41,814 nucleotides of DNA from Sphingobium chlorophenolicum (GCF_000722875.1 NZ_JFHR01000049.1:1-41814); one strand, 5' to 3'. Counted from the first letter of the stretch, positions 1-8,263 are shown. Notes: generated from the letters alone by a model not told the origin. Program-made: numbers and translations.

Positions 1-59
1 GGAAAATACGGCTCGATCCGGCGCATCTGCGCCTCACTCAGCAGAAACGGAACATCCAT
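1..59 (-). mobile_element. IS5-family transposase, N-terminal fragment at window edge
   Basis: Reading the minus strand from an ATG at 59 gives a protein beginning M-D-V-P then FLLSEAQMRRIEPYFP, which matches the characteristic N-terminus of IS5-family (IS427/IS1031-like) transposases. A good ribosome binding site (AGGAGG, plus-strand positions about 68-73) lies just upstream. Only 19 to 20 codons are in the window; the rest lies to the left. The outer inverted repeat of the element should fall shortly after the start codon, roughly at 85-110, but I cannot place it exactly without the other end. Confidence 0.75.
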
Positions 60-83
60 CGGCAGCGCCTCCTAACGCTGCTA

Positions 84-377
84 TTGAATCAACCCATCAC
101 CCAATGCGCAAGCAATTTAACAGGTCCTGACCCTAGGTTTGTCGATGACGCTGGACCGATCCGGTTCGTCGATACCGAGGCGGCGGCCCGCTATCTCGCC
201 CTCGAAGCACATACGCTGGAGTGCTACCGCTCCCTCGGCGGTGGACCCATTTTCCACAAGTTCGGAAAATGGGTCCGCTATGCGGTCGATGATCTCGATG
301 CCTGGGCGGAAAGTTGTCGGCGCGCCACTACCGCATCACCGGCAGCTCCCCGCGTCCTTCCCCTTGACCCAACATAG
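84..377 (+). CDS. AlpA/excisionase-like helix-turn-helix protein, N-terminus probably IS-derived
   Basis: A 97-residue protein with a short winged HTH of the MerR/AlpA 'HTH_17' type: RFVDTEAAARYLALEAHTLE at about residues 27-46, then a Y-R-S-L-G-G-G-P turn and the K-W-V-R-Y-A-V-D-D-L-D-A-W ending typical of the family. Such proteins act as excisionase-like DNA-binding factors or small regulators in mobile elements. The first 20 or so residues look unlike the family and the only in-frame ATG lies in what should be the terminal region of the neighbouring IS5 element. The native start may therefore have been removed by the insertion. Expression from an IS outward promoter is possible. Function is inferred from family only. 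Confidence 0.6.
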   Translation: MNQPITQCASNLTGPDPRFVDDAGPIRFVDTEAAARYLALEAHTLECYRSLGGGPIFHKFGKWVRYAVDDLDAWAESCRRATTASPAAPRVLPLDPT

Positions 378-389
378 CTCGGAGGCTAT

Positions 390-758
390 ATGACTTGGGA
401 AGTCATTTTGTACGCTGCCTTCGAGGACGAGCTACGGACTTTCGAGCCTAGCGTGCAAGACGCTTTGATCGTGGTCGCCAAGTTGCTCGCCGATTTCGGC
501 CCGCAGCTCGGTCGCCCGCATGTCGATACGCTCAAGGGGTCGAAGCACGCCAACATGAAAGAGCTGCGCTTCGAAGCCGCCGATGGCGAATGGCGAGCAG
601 CCTTCGCCTTCGATCCCGAAAGGCGAGCGGTGGTGTTGGTGGCCGGCGACAAGTCGGGCGGGAGCGAGAAGCGCTTTTACAAGCGGCTCATCGCAAAGGC
701 GGATCTCAGGTTTTCCGACCATGTGGAAACCCTGAAATCAGGAAAGAAGGATAGCTAG
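390..758 (+). CDS. HigB/RelE-like toxin (phage Gp49-like family)
   Basis: A 122-residue protein of the RelE superfamily, Gp49-like/DUF891 branch. The signature stretch is KGSKHANMKELRFEAADGEW followed by R-A-A-F-A-F-D-P and a basic G-S-E-K-R-F-Y-K-R segment. Family members are ribosome-dependent or free mRNA endonucleases neutralised by an antitoxin coded directly downstream. Here the stop is at 756-758 and the partner ATG at 760, so the two are almost certainly cotranscribed. Toxin-first order is the usual HigBA order. It probably stabilises this accessory region. The HigB-type activity itself is inferred from family and order, not demonstrated. Confidence 0.85.
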   Translation: MTWEVILYAAFEDELRTFEPSVQDALIVVAKLLADFGPQLGRPHVDTLKGSKHANMKELRFEAADGEWRAAFAFDPERRAVVLVAGDKSGGSEKRFYKRLIAKADLRFSDHVETLKSGKKDS

Positions 759-759
759 C

Positions 760-1128
760 ATGGCCCGCAACCTGAACGATTTCATTGCCGAGTTGCCGCC
801 CGAGCGCCAAGCCGAGATCGAGGCCCGCTATCAGGTGCTGAAGCAGGAAGTCGAGGGCCTGCGCGAAATGCGTCAGATCGCAGGAAAGGCCCAAGAGGAC
901 ATCGCCACGGCGCTGAACATCAAGCAGCCTTCGGTCTCGAAGATCGAAAAGCAGGCCGACATGTATCTGTCGACCCTGCGCAGCTATGTCGAGGCGATCG
1001 GCGGCAAACTCGAACTGACCGTGAAGCTGCCCGGGCGGCCAGCCCTTCGGCTCCAAGGCCTCAGCGATGGAACTGTCTCGGATGACAGGACGACGCGTAC
1101 CGTCGCGCGGCGTCGCAAGCATGCCTAG
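760..1128 (+). CDS. HigA-like XRE-family antitoxin
   Basis: A 122-residue partner of the upstream toxin gene, one base after its stop codon. Residues about 45-70 form a Cro/CI-type HTH (A-G-K-A-Q-E-D-I-A-T-A-L-N-I-K-Q-P-S-V-S-K-I-E-K) and are followed by L-R-S-Y-V-E-A-I-G-G-K-L-E-L, a common end to antitoxin HTH domains of this family. The C-terminal 30 residues are basic and probably disordered. Such antitoxins bind the toxin and repress their own promoter. No operator is obvious upstream of 390. The start at 760 is the only sensible ATG. Confidence 0.85.
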   Translation: MARNLNDFIAELPPERQAEIEARYQVLKQEVEGLREMRQIAGKAQEDIATALNIKQPSVSKIEKQADMYLSTLRSYVEAIGGKLELTVKLPGRPALRLQGLSDGTVSDDRTTRTVARRRKHA

Positions 1129-1174
1129 CACTGCGCGTGGACGCGGATGTTGATCCGCGAAGATAGGGGGAAGA

Positions 1175-1516
1175 ATGGCGATTACGGCTAAGGACGTCGA
1201 AGAACTGCACACCTATGCCGAGGGCGTCATGGGCCGCGCGGATCATCATGCAGGCAAGGTGAAGGGAATCGCTCTTGCCTTGCTCGGCGGCATTATCTGG
1301 CGTGGAGAACCGGACACAATCCGGATAAGGCGCTTCGCGGGCAGCCCCGCGAACATGCTCTGGGTGAATATCGGTGGGAAGACCTACGTCTTCGCCTACA
1401 ACCACACGGCCGAGAAAATCGAGATCCGGGACCGCACGCAAACCGGAGCCGTCTTGCACAGCTTCGACGACGCCAACACTGCCGCCGACATCGAGGCGGC
1501 GTTTCGCGCGCTATGA
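1175..1516 (+). CDS. Conserved hypothetical protein, first of a coupled pair
   Basis: A 113-residue soluble protein. It has the block HTYAEGVMGRADHHAGKVKG near the N-terminus, then A-L-A-L-L-G-G-I-I-W-R, N-M-L-W-V-N-I-G-G-K-T-Y-V-F-A-Y-N-H, and R-D-R-T-Q-T-G-A-V-L-H-S-F-D. I have an impression of similar proteins in mobile cassettes and next to toxin-antitoxin genes, but cannot name a function. A ribosome binding site (GGGG-GAAG, about 1166-1172) precedes the ATG. Its stop overlaps the next gene by four bases (ATGA at 1513), so the two products are probably made together and may interact. Confidence 0.6.
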   Translation: MAITAKDVEELHTYAEGVMGRADHHAGKVKGIALALLGGIIWRGEPDTIRIRRFAGSPANMLWVNIGGKTYVFAYNHTAEKIEIRDRTQTGAVLHSFDDANTAADIEAAFRAL

Positions 1517-2010
1517 CCATGCTTGTGGCACGCGCGCAACTCAACTTCGTGACTGATCTTGTCGCTCGGTTTGAGCGCTACGACAGCATGATGCGGCCGG
1601 TAGCCGAATATCAGTCACAGTACATCGCGATCATCGCTTTGCTTAGGTCCATCGGGCACGTGTTCGACAAGGTCGATTGCGCGGATGACCAGCGCCGATC
1701 CTGGAGCGCAGCGAAATGGCGGGAGTGGAAGCAAGCTCCGATTTTCCGGGACTTTATTGAGCCCGCCCGCAATGTACTGCTCAAGGAGTTTCAGGGCGGA
1801 CTCCAGCTTCGCAACAATGCCTTCGACACCATCGCAGTGGTAGCTGACCCCGGCGTGCCCGATGGCGTCTCGCATGTCGCTGCCTTCAACTCCGTTAAGC
1901 TGCGCGATGCCGAGGGACGACCAATCCTCCCGAAAATCCGCGAGGCCCTGACGTTTTGGGATCGCTGCCTGAAGGAAGCGGAAGCTCATCTGCCCGAAGC
2001 GACAGCCTAG
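1513..2010 (+). CDS. Hypothetical protein, second of the coupled pair
   Basis: A 165-residue soluble protein of unknown function that starts inside the stop codon of the preceding gene (ATGA overlap), which implies translational coupling. It is helical and fairly rich in aromatic residues, with no catalytic motif I can name. The segment F-E-R-Y-D-S-M-M-R-P-V-A-E-Y-Q-S-Q-Y and the later L-L-K-E-F-Q-G-G-L-Q-L-R-N-N-A-F are the most distinctive. The region A-I-I-A-L-L-R-S-I-G-H-V-F-D-K with a later R-N could suit a HEPN-like helical bundle, but that is a weak guess. The pair sits directly after HigBA-like genes and before the iron cluster. Confidence 0.55.
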   Translation: MTMLVARAQLNFVTDLVARFERYDSMMRPVAEYQSQYIAIIALLRSIGHVFDKVDCADDQRRSWSAAKWREWKQAPIFRDFIEPARNVLLKEFQGGLQLRNNAFDTIAVVADPGVPDGVSHVAAFNSVKLRDAEGRPILPKIREALTFWDRCLKEAEAHLPEATA

Positions 2011-2362
2011 TGACCGCTCGATGGACCCCTGTGTTCGTATTGCCGAATATCCCGCTCGAGGCGGCGATTGGCTGCGACATCGCCGCACTACCCCCGGCGA
2101 ATGACCCGCGTTGCCGCAATCAAGCGCGCGCAGTCCATGTTCCGCCGCTTCCTCAATCGGTTCTCCGACAAATTTCGGGCAGAAGTTCGAGCCCTCCGTT
2201 TTGTTGGTGCATCCAGCAGCACCGCCGGCCTTTCTCGACATCTCCGCGCTGGCGAGCTTCCGTGATCTCATCGCGATCGCGACAACGACCTATGGTCGGG
2301 CGCTCGAACTGCGTCATCGTCGCGGACATCGGGTCATCTTCGGCGAGGCTTTCGCGATGAAT
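2011..2362. other. Intergenic stretch without a convincing gene
   Basis: About 350 bases between the coupled hypothetical pair and the macA-like remnant. Short open frames exist on both strands, but none shows a recognisable domain, a good ribosome binding site or a plausible length. A plus-strand frame running through about 2215-2350 (reading S-F-R-D-L-I-A-I-A-T-T-T-Y-G-R-A-L-E-L-R-H) is protein-like but its beginning and end are not. This is probably decayed gene sequence at the junction between the left accessory genes and the iron cluster. Confidence 0.45.
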
Positions 2363-2543
2363 CTAGGGCTCGATCTCGGCGAGAAGCTGACCCTTGGTGA
2401 CGACATCGCCGGGCTGGACAAGCAGTCGCGTGAGCGGACCGGAATCTCGACCGTCTGATAGGCCGCGGGCGCGGCCACCGCCAGCCGGCGACGCCGATAG
2501 CGAGAACCGCCAGAGCGATGATGCAAACGCGGGTAAGCCTCAC
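2363..2543 (-). pseudogene. Degraded macA-like (HlyD-family) periplasmic adaptor remnant
   Basis: On the minus strand, just downstream of tonB, a GTG at 2543 opens M-R-L-T-R-V-C-I-I-A-L-A-V-L-A-I-G-V-A-G-W, an N-terminal membrane anchor. In a second frame comes A-Y-Q-T-V-E-I, which follows such anchors in MacA proteins. In a third frame comes L-L-V-Q-P-G-D-V-V-T-K-G-Q-L-L-A-E-I-E-P, the biotinyl-lipoyl half-motif of MacA/HlyD adaptors, and then a stop at 2363-2365. The pieces lie in correct order but in three frames, and the sequence normally between them is missing. This is what a macA gene reduced by deletion and frameshift would leave. MacAB-type exporters often accompany siderophore-uptake clusters, which fits the position. 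Confidence 0.65.
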
Positions 2544-2574
2544 GGGCCGGACGGCAAGGCTGCGCGTTGCCGGC

Positions 2575-3264
2575 CTAGCGCAGGTAGAACTCGACGGGCA
2601 CGACCAGCTCGATCGTGTCGCCGGTGACGTCCGCAGGCGGCTTGGGCAGCGGCTGCGCCCGGCGCGGCAGATTGACCGCCTCATTGTCGAGCATGGCGAA
2701 GCCCGAGCTGCGCTCGAGACGCGAGGAGACCACGCGACCGTTCCGGTCCATGACGAAGCGGATATAAGGGACGCCCTGCTGGCGGCGGGACTGCGCCGCA
2801 AAGGGATAGCGCTTCACCTTGTTGAGCGCGCCGAGCACCAGCCCCTGCCATGTCGGCACGCCGCTGGAGAGGACCGGCGCTGGCGGTGCTGGCCGTGCTG
2901 GCGGTGCGGTGGTCTGCGGCGCGGCCTGCTTCGCCTCCTCGCGCGGCGGCTCCGGTGGCTGCACGGGCAGCGCGACGGTTGGATTGGGAAGCGGCGGCGT
3001 CTTGACCGGATCGCGCACCAGCTTGGGCTGCGGCGTCTCGGCCTTGACTTGCTTCGGCCCCGGCGGCTGCTCGGAGGGCGGGACCGGCGGCGCAGCCGGG
3101 GGCGCCATGTCGATGAAGATGGCGGTCTCCTCGGCCGGAGTGCTGATGGTCGGCCCCAGCCAGTAGGCTGCGACCAGCGCCGGCACGGCATGGAATCCGA
3201 GTACCAGGGCCAAGGCACCGCCCCAACGGCGGGCCGCGCCTGGCTCGCCTTGATCGAGGGTCAT
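2575..3264 (-). CDS. tonB: TonB energy-transducing protein
   Basis: A 229-residue TonB. A single membrane helix lies at about residues 14-35 (A-L-A-L-V-L-G-F-H-A-V-P-A-L-V-A-A-Y-W), then a proline-rich periplasmic spacer at about 50-130 (many P-P, P-K and P-Q steps), then a TonB C-terminal domain (K-R-Y-P-F-A-A-Q-S-R-R-Q-Q-G, I-R-F-V-M-D-R-N-G-R-V). It transmits proton-motive-force energy from ExbB/ExbD to outer-membrane receptors, here presumably the receptor coded upstream in the same cluster. The ATG overlaps the exbD stop by four bases. It ends the intact part of the cluster; only a macA remnant follows. Confidence 0.93.
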   Translation of the reverse strand: MTLDQGEPGAARRWGGALALVLGFHAVPALVAAYWLGPTISTPAEETAIFIDMAPPAAPPVPPSEQPPGPKQVKAETPQPKLVRDPVKTPPLPNPTVALPVQPPEPPREEAKQAAPQTTAPPARPAPPAPVLSSGVPTWQGLVLGALNKVKRYPFAAQSRRQQGVPYIRFVMDRNGRVVSSRLERSSGFAMLDNEAVNLPRRAQPLPKPPADVTGDTIELVVPVEFYLR

Positions 3265-3683
3265 TGGACCGTGCCGGCTTCGAGCCCGACCAGCGCCACC
3301 TTGAGATAGCCGGCCGCGCGAAGGTCGTTCATCGCCTTCATCAGCGTGTCGTAGTCGACTGTCTTGTCGGCGCGCAGGAAGATGCGCTGCTCCTTGTCGC
3401 CGCGCGTGCGCTGATCGAGTGCGCTTCCCAGCGCCTCGTGGGTCACGGGCTGGTTGTCGACCACGAGGCCGTGGTCCGCCTTGATGGTCAGGAACAACGG
3501 CTTGTCGGGCTTGGGCTGCGGCTGCGCCGTCGAGCTGGGCAGGTCGACCTTCACGTCCACAGTCGCGAGCGGAGCGGCGACCATGAAAATGATGAGCAAG
3601 ACCAGCATCACGTCGATGAACGGCGTGACGTTGATCTCATGGTTCTCGACCAGCTCGTCATCGTGCTGGAGACGGGCGGCCAT
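3261..3683 (-). CDS. exbD: ExbD biopolymer transport protein
   Basis: A 140-residue ExbD/TolR family protein. The short cytoplasmic N-terminus is followed by one membrane helix, N-V-T-P-F-I-D-V-M-L-V-L-L-I-I-F-M-V, containing Asp24, the residue position essential for proton coupling in the family. The rest is a periplasmic domain (F-L-T-I-K-A-D-H-G-L, F-L-R-A-D-K-T-V-D-Y). It forms the inner-membrane motor with ExbB and drives TonB. It begins four bases after exbB and overlaps tonB by four, so the three are a tight transcription and translation unit. Confidence 0.95.
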   Translation of the reverse strand: MAARLQHDDELVENHEINVTPFIDVMLVLLIIFMVAAPLATVDVKVDLPSSTAQPQPKPDKPLFLTIKADHGLVVDNQPVTHEALGSALDQRTRGDKEQRIFLRADKTVDYDTLMKAMNDLRAAGYLKVALVGLEAGTVQ

Positions 3684-3687
3684 CGTC

Positions 3688-4476
3688 CTACTCCGCTACG
3701 CGCAGGTCGGCCTTGCCGACCACGCCGCGCGAAAGGTCGCGCGAGACCAGCCGCAGCACGGCCGCCGAGGTATCGCCGAGCAGAGCCTTGTAGGCTGCAA
3801 TCTGGCGCGCGAAGTGGTTGTAGATAACCACAGCCGGGATCGCGGCGACGAGGCCGATCGCCGTCGCCAGCAGCGCCTCTGCGATGCCGGGGGCGACCAC
3901 CGCGAGGTTGGTGGTCTGCTTGGCCGAGATGCCGATGAAGCTGTTCATGATACCCCAGACGGTGCCGAATAGGCCGACGAAGGGCGCGGTCGCGCCGATC
4001 GTCGCCAGCACGCTGGTCCCACGCGTCATGCGTCGGCCCAAGGCCGCTTCGATGCGATCGAAGCGGGAGACGATGCGCTCCTTGACGCCTTCGCGATCGT
4101 CCAGCGCATCGGCAGAAAGCTTCAGTTCCGCTACCGCCGCTGCAATCAGGATGGAATCTTTCGCGTCGGCTGCGATTCCCGCCTCAGCGAGCGTGCGTGC
4201 GGCATCGACCGCGCGAAACTCCGCCCGCTGCGCGGCTGTCCTCTTAGACAGCTCCAGCGATTTGGCGACCAGCACCGTCCAAGTGATGATCGATGCTATT
4301 GCCAGGCCGATGATAACGGCTTTGACCACCCAGTCGGCCGACACGAACATGCCCCAAGCAGTCAGATTGTCGGGCAACAAAGCAATGTCCTCCGCATGGG
4401 CAGGCGATGCAGCTGTGATCCCGATGCCAAACCATGCTGCTGGGGACCGTTTCAAAAAGTGTCTTTCCAAATGCAT
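3688..4476 (-). CDS. exbB: ExbB/MotA-TolQ-ExbB proton channel protein
   Basis: A 262-residue ExbB. Residues 1-28 look like a signal peptide ending S-P-A-H-A, the N-terminal extension found in the longer ExbB subtype. Three membrane helices follow: about 50-75 (A-V-I-I-G-L-A-I-A-S-I-I-T-W), about 160-185 (I-G-A-T-A-P-F-V-G-L-F-G-T-V-W-G) and about 205-230 (L-L-A-T-A-I-G-L-V-A-A-I-P-A-V-V). The two last blocks are the family's hallmark. It forms the pentameric channel around ExbD. Its start lies four bases after the PepSY gene's stop. Confidence 0.95.
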   Translation of the reverse strand: MHLERHFLKRSPAAWFGIGITAASPAHAEDIALLPDNLTAWGMFVSADWVVKAVIIGLAIASIITWTVLVAKSLELSKRTAAQRAEFRAVDAARTLAEAGIAADAKDSILIAAAVAELKLSADALDDREGVKERIVSRFDRIEAALGRRMTRGTSVLATIGATAPFVGLFGTVWGIMNSFIGISAKQTTNLAVVAPGIAEALLATAIGLVAAIPAVVIYNHFARQIAAYKALLGDTSAAVLRLVSRDLSRGVVGKADLRVAE

Positions 4477-4480
4477 GTCG

Positions 4481-5716
4481 CTAACCCAATTCCGTTGGTA
4501 ACCGGTGGGGCGAGACGGCCACGGGAAAGCGCTTGCGGGCGGTGCGACCGCGGCGTTTGACCCACCAAATGTAGATACCCGTGATGGACAACATAGCGAC
4601 CACCAACCCCGAAATTGCGATCAGCAGCCGGTAACCAAAGCCGAAAACTGTGGCGGTGTGCAGTGCTCGAAGCCATTCGCTAACAACATCGCCCGCCGCA
4701 CCCTTTCGTTCAAACTGAGCGCGGATCAGCCTGCCGGTCTGTGCATCGATCCAAAGATCGGTCCCTCCACCGGTTTCGCGAATATCAAGACTGGTATGTG
4801 TACGATAGAGGTAGGCGCCAAGTGCTGGCCGATACCAAAGGCTGTCTTCGTAGCGGATCGAGAAGTTTTCCCGAGCGGAAAGACCGGAGATCTCGCGACG
4901 ACCTGCCGTAAGTGCAGCGCGCCAGTCGATCTTAGGATTATAATCCGGCGTCGGCAGTCGATCCGGCTGGCTGTCCTCGAATGGAAGCGCGATCGACATG
5001 ATCGGCCGATAGATTACATCCCGGAGGTTCAGCATCACGCTTGACCAAGCCAGCACGAGAAGAAGCGCCCAAAGCCAGAGCCCGAAGGCGCGGTGCAGGT
5101 CGAGATACCGTCGGTACGGGGCGGCGCGAGCTTTGATCTGCCACGCCGGCTTCCACTTCTGAAGCAGGGGTCGTCCGCGTGGAAGGGTAAGGACAAATCC
5201 AATAAAGCAGTCGAATGTCCAAAGCAGCGCAATCAAGCCGAAGAAGATCTTGCCGTACGGATGCGGCAGGGCAAGCGCCTCATGCAGACGCCAGATGAAA
5301 GGCACGATATTGGCGCGCTGGAAGTGCCAGCCGTCGAAAAGCGCGCCCCATCGCCGCCCACCCAATATCGCCCCAGTCTGGGGATCGATGAAAACCTGAT
5401 CGAATACGAGGGGTGGCGCCTTCCCGGTCGAGCGGTTTGGCTGCGGCATCAGATAGAACATTGCGGAGCGGCCTGGCCGCGGAAAAGGCATGTAATCGAC
5501 CCGAGCCTGCGGAAACGCACGCTGGACGCGATCGCGAAGGGCTACCGGGTCCACCGCCGCGCCCGGTTGCCAGCCGACGACGAACAGTCGCGGATTGATT
5601 AAGGCCTCAAGCTCGTCGCGAAACGTAAGCGCGGTGCCGGTCAGTCCCGCCACTGCCAAGAAAAGCGCGGTGGCGAGACCTGTCCAGCGGTGCAGCAGGA
5701 CGATGGTAGATCGCAT
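4481..5716 (-). CDS. PepSY-domain iron-regulated inner-membrane protein
   Basis: A 411-residue PepSY_TM protein (PiuB/COG3182 type), starting M-R-S-T-I-V-L-L-H-R-W-T-G-L. I chose the ATG at 5716 because it matches the family N-terminus and lies eight bases after the receptor stop; a longer frame up to 5860 would run into the receptor gene. Four membrane segments are visible, near residues 10-35, 165-190, 220-245 and 370-395, with PepSY-like periplasmic regions between (Y-M-P-F-P-R-P-G-R, Y-R-T-H-T-S-L-D-I-R). Proteins of this type are thought to reduce or help release iron from ferric siderophores in the periplasm. Its place between receptor and exbB supports that role. Confidence 0.85.
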   Translation of the reverse strand: MRSTIVLLHRWTGLATALFLAVAGLTGTALTFRDELEALINPRLFVVGWQPGAAVDPVALRDRVQRAFPQARVDYMPFPRPGRSAMFYLMPQPNRSTGKAPPLVFDQVFIDPQTGAILGGRRWGALFDGWHFQRANIVPFIWRLHEALALPHPYGKIFFGLIALLWTFDCFIGFVLTLPRGRPLLQKWKPAWQIKARAAPYRRYLDLHRAFGLWLWALLLVLAWSSVMLNLRDVIYRPIMSIALPFEDSQPDRLPTPDYNPKIDWRAALTAGRREISGLSARENFSIRYEDSLWYRPALGAYLYRTHTSLDIRETGGGTDLWIDAQTGRLIRAQFERKGAAGDVVSEWLRALHTATVFGFGYRLLIAISGLVVAMLSITGIYIWWVKRRGRTARKRFPVAVSPHRLPTELG

Positions 5717-5724
5717 CTTGCCGA

Positions 5725-8193
5725 CTACCAGCTGTAGCCCAACGTCGCGATTATCGAGCGTGGAGCACCGTAGTCGCAACCGCCAGCAAAGGTCGTTCGG
5801 CAATTGTTGGGTATATAAACCTTGTCGGTGAGATTGCGAACGTTGACGGCCAATCTCCATGGTCCGGTCGAATAGCTCGCTACTGCATCAAACAGGGTAT
5901 AAGCGGGAGCCGGCAGGCCGCCGGTCAGATCGCCTGGGCGCTCGGCGACGTAACGCACGCCGCCCCCAACGTTGAACCCTGCCAGCCCAACATCTCGGAA
6001 GTCATAATCAGCCCATAGCGAGGCCATATGGCGGGGCACGCCCAAGAATCGTGTGCCAAGTTGAGCGGGATTGTTGCTCTTAGTGACTTTGGTGTCAGTG
6101 TATGTGTATGCTGCGACCGCCTTCAGCCCCGGTAGCAGCTCTCCCTTGGCTTCCAATTCGAGGCCGCGGGAACGCACCTCACCGGTCTGAACCGAGAAGC
6201 TTGGATCAACTGGGTCGGGAGTTTGCACGTTAGTGCGGGTGAGTTGGTAGAGCGCGCCGGATAGCGAGATATCGCTACCGGGCGGCTGGTAGCGAAGGCC
6301 AGCCTCATATTGTTCGCCTTCGCTCGGGTCGTAGCGATTGCTCAACCGATCCCGGCCCGATGTCGGCTCGAACGACTGGCTGAAACTCAGGTAGGGAGCA
6401 AGGCCGTTGTCGGCGAGATAGACAAGTCCCGCCCGCCCTGTGAATGCGCGCTCCTTTTCTTGAACGCGCGCCGCCGGAGTATAGGGGGTCTGCGAGTCAA
6501 TCGAAAACCAGTCGTAGCGCCCCCCAAGCAAGACAACGAGCTTGTCGCTGAGCTTCATCTGGTCCTGCAAATAAACGCCTGTGCGCTTGTCGGTATCGAT
6601 GAACCAACGCCACGGCGGCGTAGACCAGGCCGCTCCGTAGACGGGCGCGAATATGTCAATCGACGGCAACGTGCCGCGATCCCGGACGCTGTTGTAACGC
6701 GTGCGGGAATAATCAATGCCAGCGAGCACAGTGTGGCTGAGCGGCCCGGTGTCGACCGTCCAAGTGAGATTGTTGTCGACCGTGAAAAGGTTCGTCTTTT
6801 CGACGAAGTGCCGGGGTTCGCGGCCAGCCCGCCGCTGAGTGGCGTCGAGCACGCCGCTCAGCAACGTGTATTCGTAGTCGAGATCGATGCGCATATAGCG
6901 CAGTTTCTGATTGAACGTCAGTGTATCGGTGAAGCTCTGGCGGAACTCGTAGCCGATCGACTTCGTCTCGCTGTCGTAATCGTTATGATCTGGCTCCCCG
7001 AGGTAACGGCTGCGCGGCAAGCGTCCGTTGGCGTTCGACCGGAGTGTTCCTACGACCGGCAGTGAACCGGGATCGCTGGCAAGTTGATGCTGATAATGCG
7101 CAAGCAGCGTCAGCGACGTATTGGCGGTCGGATTCCAGCTCAGCGACGGGGCAACGTAGATGCGATCGTCGCGCCCGTAGTCGATGAAAGTATCGCTATC
7201 ACGGCCGAGCACCGTTAAGCGATATGCCCAGCGGCCGTCTGCGTCGAACGGGCCACTGAAGTCCGCCGACACCTGCTTTCGATTGAAGCTCCCATACTCC
7301 AGATTCACTTCTCGGATGGGCGTCAGCGTCGGACGTTTCGAAACCGTGTTGACAATGCCGCCCGGCGCAGTCGCTCCATAGAGGATTGAGGATGGTCCCT
7401 TGAGCACCTCGATGCGCTCCAGGCCGTAAGGCTCCTGCTTCCCGTTGAAGATCCGAGCACCAAAGCGAAGGCCGTCACGATAGAAGCTCGCAAACTGCGG
7501 ATCGGCCTGGAAGCCCCGTATCCAGAAGCTGTCGGCGAGCGCCGGGTTCATGCCCGTCGTGCTCACCATCACGCCAGCGGTGTAGCCGAGCGCGTCCTGA
7601 AGAGTTTGAGCCTTTTGATCTCTAACTTGTTCGGCAGTCACGATAGAGATCGACTGTGGCGTCTCTTGGATCGGCGTGTCTGTTTTGGTCGCCGTCGCAC
7701 TTCTGCGCGCAGCATATCCGGCTACCGGGCTCGTCGCGCTCTGCTCGACACCTCCTAAATCGCCGGCACTTGTGCCATTCGCTTCCACTCGGACCGGCCC
7801 GAGTTGCATGGCTCCATCCGAGACCTGCGGGGCGGCCTCGATTTGAACGCCGCCGTTCCCGACGAACCGATAGGTGAGACCCGTTCCTTGCAGAATACGG
7901 CTGAGCGCCTCGGCCGGCGAGAAATCGCCATTGATCGCCGCGCTTGTCCGCCCGGAAACCAACGGTCCCTCGGCCGTCACTTGCAGGCCGGCTTGCCGTC
8001 CGAAAATCATCAGCGCTTGGGCCAACGATTGAGACGGAATATCGAATCGGCGCTGCTCTGCGCGTGTCGTTTGAGCCGCTGCCGCTGACGGTGCCGCCCC
8101 CACGGTGACGATCGCAGTCGTCGCCATCAGGACCGCGCTGAACATCGCAGTTCGCTGACCGCGCCGCGCCGAAACCGTATTACCCCCGCCCAT
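5725..8193 (-). CDS. FecA-type TonB-dependent siderophore receptor with STN signalling domain
   Basis: A receptor of 822 residues. The start at 8193 is preferred over an upstream frame because GGAGGT lies six bases before it and a signal peptide follows (A-V-L-M-A-T-T-A-I-V-T-V-G, cleavage near A-A-A-Q). Then come an STN domain (R-R-F-D-I-P-S-Q-S-L-A-Q-A-L to about residue 120), a plug domain (about 165-320, with TonB-box-region T-P-I-Q-E-T-P-Q-S-I-S-I-V-T and E-R-I-E-V-L-K-G-P-S-S-I-L-Y-G) and a beta barrel ending G-Y-S-W with the aromatic last residue needed for insertion. The STN domain signals substrate binding to the FecR protein coded upstream. The ferric ligand cannot be told from sequence; hydroxamate or citrate-type siderophores are typical. 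Confidence 0.93.
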   Translation of the reverse strand: MGGGNTVSARRGQRTAMFSAVLMATTAIVTVGAAPSAAAAQTTRAEQRRFDIPSQSLAQALMIFGRQAGLQVTAEGPLVSGRTSAAINGDFSPAEALSRILQGTGLTYRFVGNGGVQIEAAPQVSDGAMQLGPVRVEANGTSAGDLGGVEQSATSPVAGYAARRSATATKTDTPIQETPQSISIVTAEQVRDQKAQTLQDALGYTAGVMVSTTGMNPALADSFWIRGFQADPQFASFYRDGLRFGARIFNGKQEPYGLERIEVLKGPSSILYGATAPGGIVNTVSKRPTLTPIREVNLEYGSFNRKQVSADFSGPFDADGRWAYRLTVLGRDSDTFIDYGRDDRIYVAPSLSWNPTANTSLTLLAHYQHQLASDPGSLPVVGTLRSNANGRLPRSRYLGEPDHNDYDSETKSIGYEFRQSFTDTLTFNQKLRYMRIDLDYEYTLLSGVLDATQRRAGREPRHFVEKTNLFTVDNNLTWTVDTGPLSHTVLAGIDYSRTRYNSVRDRGTLPSIDIFAPVYGAAWSTPPWRWFIDTDKRTGVYLQDQMKLSDKLVVLLGGRYDWFSIDSQTPYTPAARVQEKERAFTGRAGLVYLADNGLAPYLSFSQSFEPTSGRDRLSNRYDPSEGEQYEAGLRYQPPGSDISLSGALYQLTRTNVQTPDPVDPSFSVQTGEVRSRGLELEAKGELLPGLKAVAAYTYTDTKVTKSNNPAQLGTRFLGVPRHMASLWADYDFRDVGLAGFNVGGGVRYVAERPGDLTGGLPAPAYTLFDAVASYSTGPWRLAVNVRNLTDKVYIPNNCRTTFAGGCDYGAPRSIIATLGYSW

Positions 8194-8263
8194 TCGGACC
8201 TCCAGATATGAGTGCGTTGGAGGCCACCTGCTAATGCGTCGCAAATACGCCCCTCACGAGGCA

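Noticed and set aside
6310..7065. 251-residue plus-strand frame within the receptor gene
   Set aside because: Falls in the middle of a complete beta-barrel receptor; no domain and no start signal.
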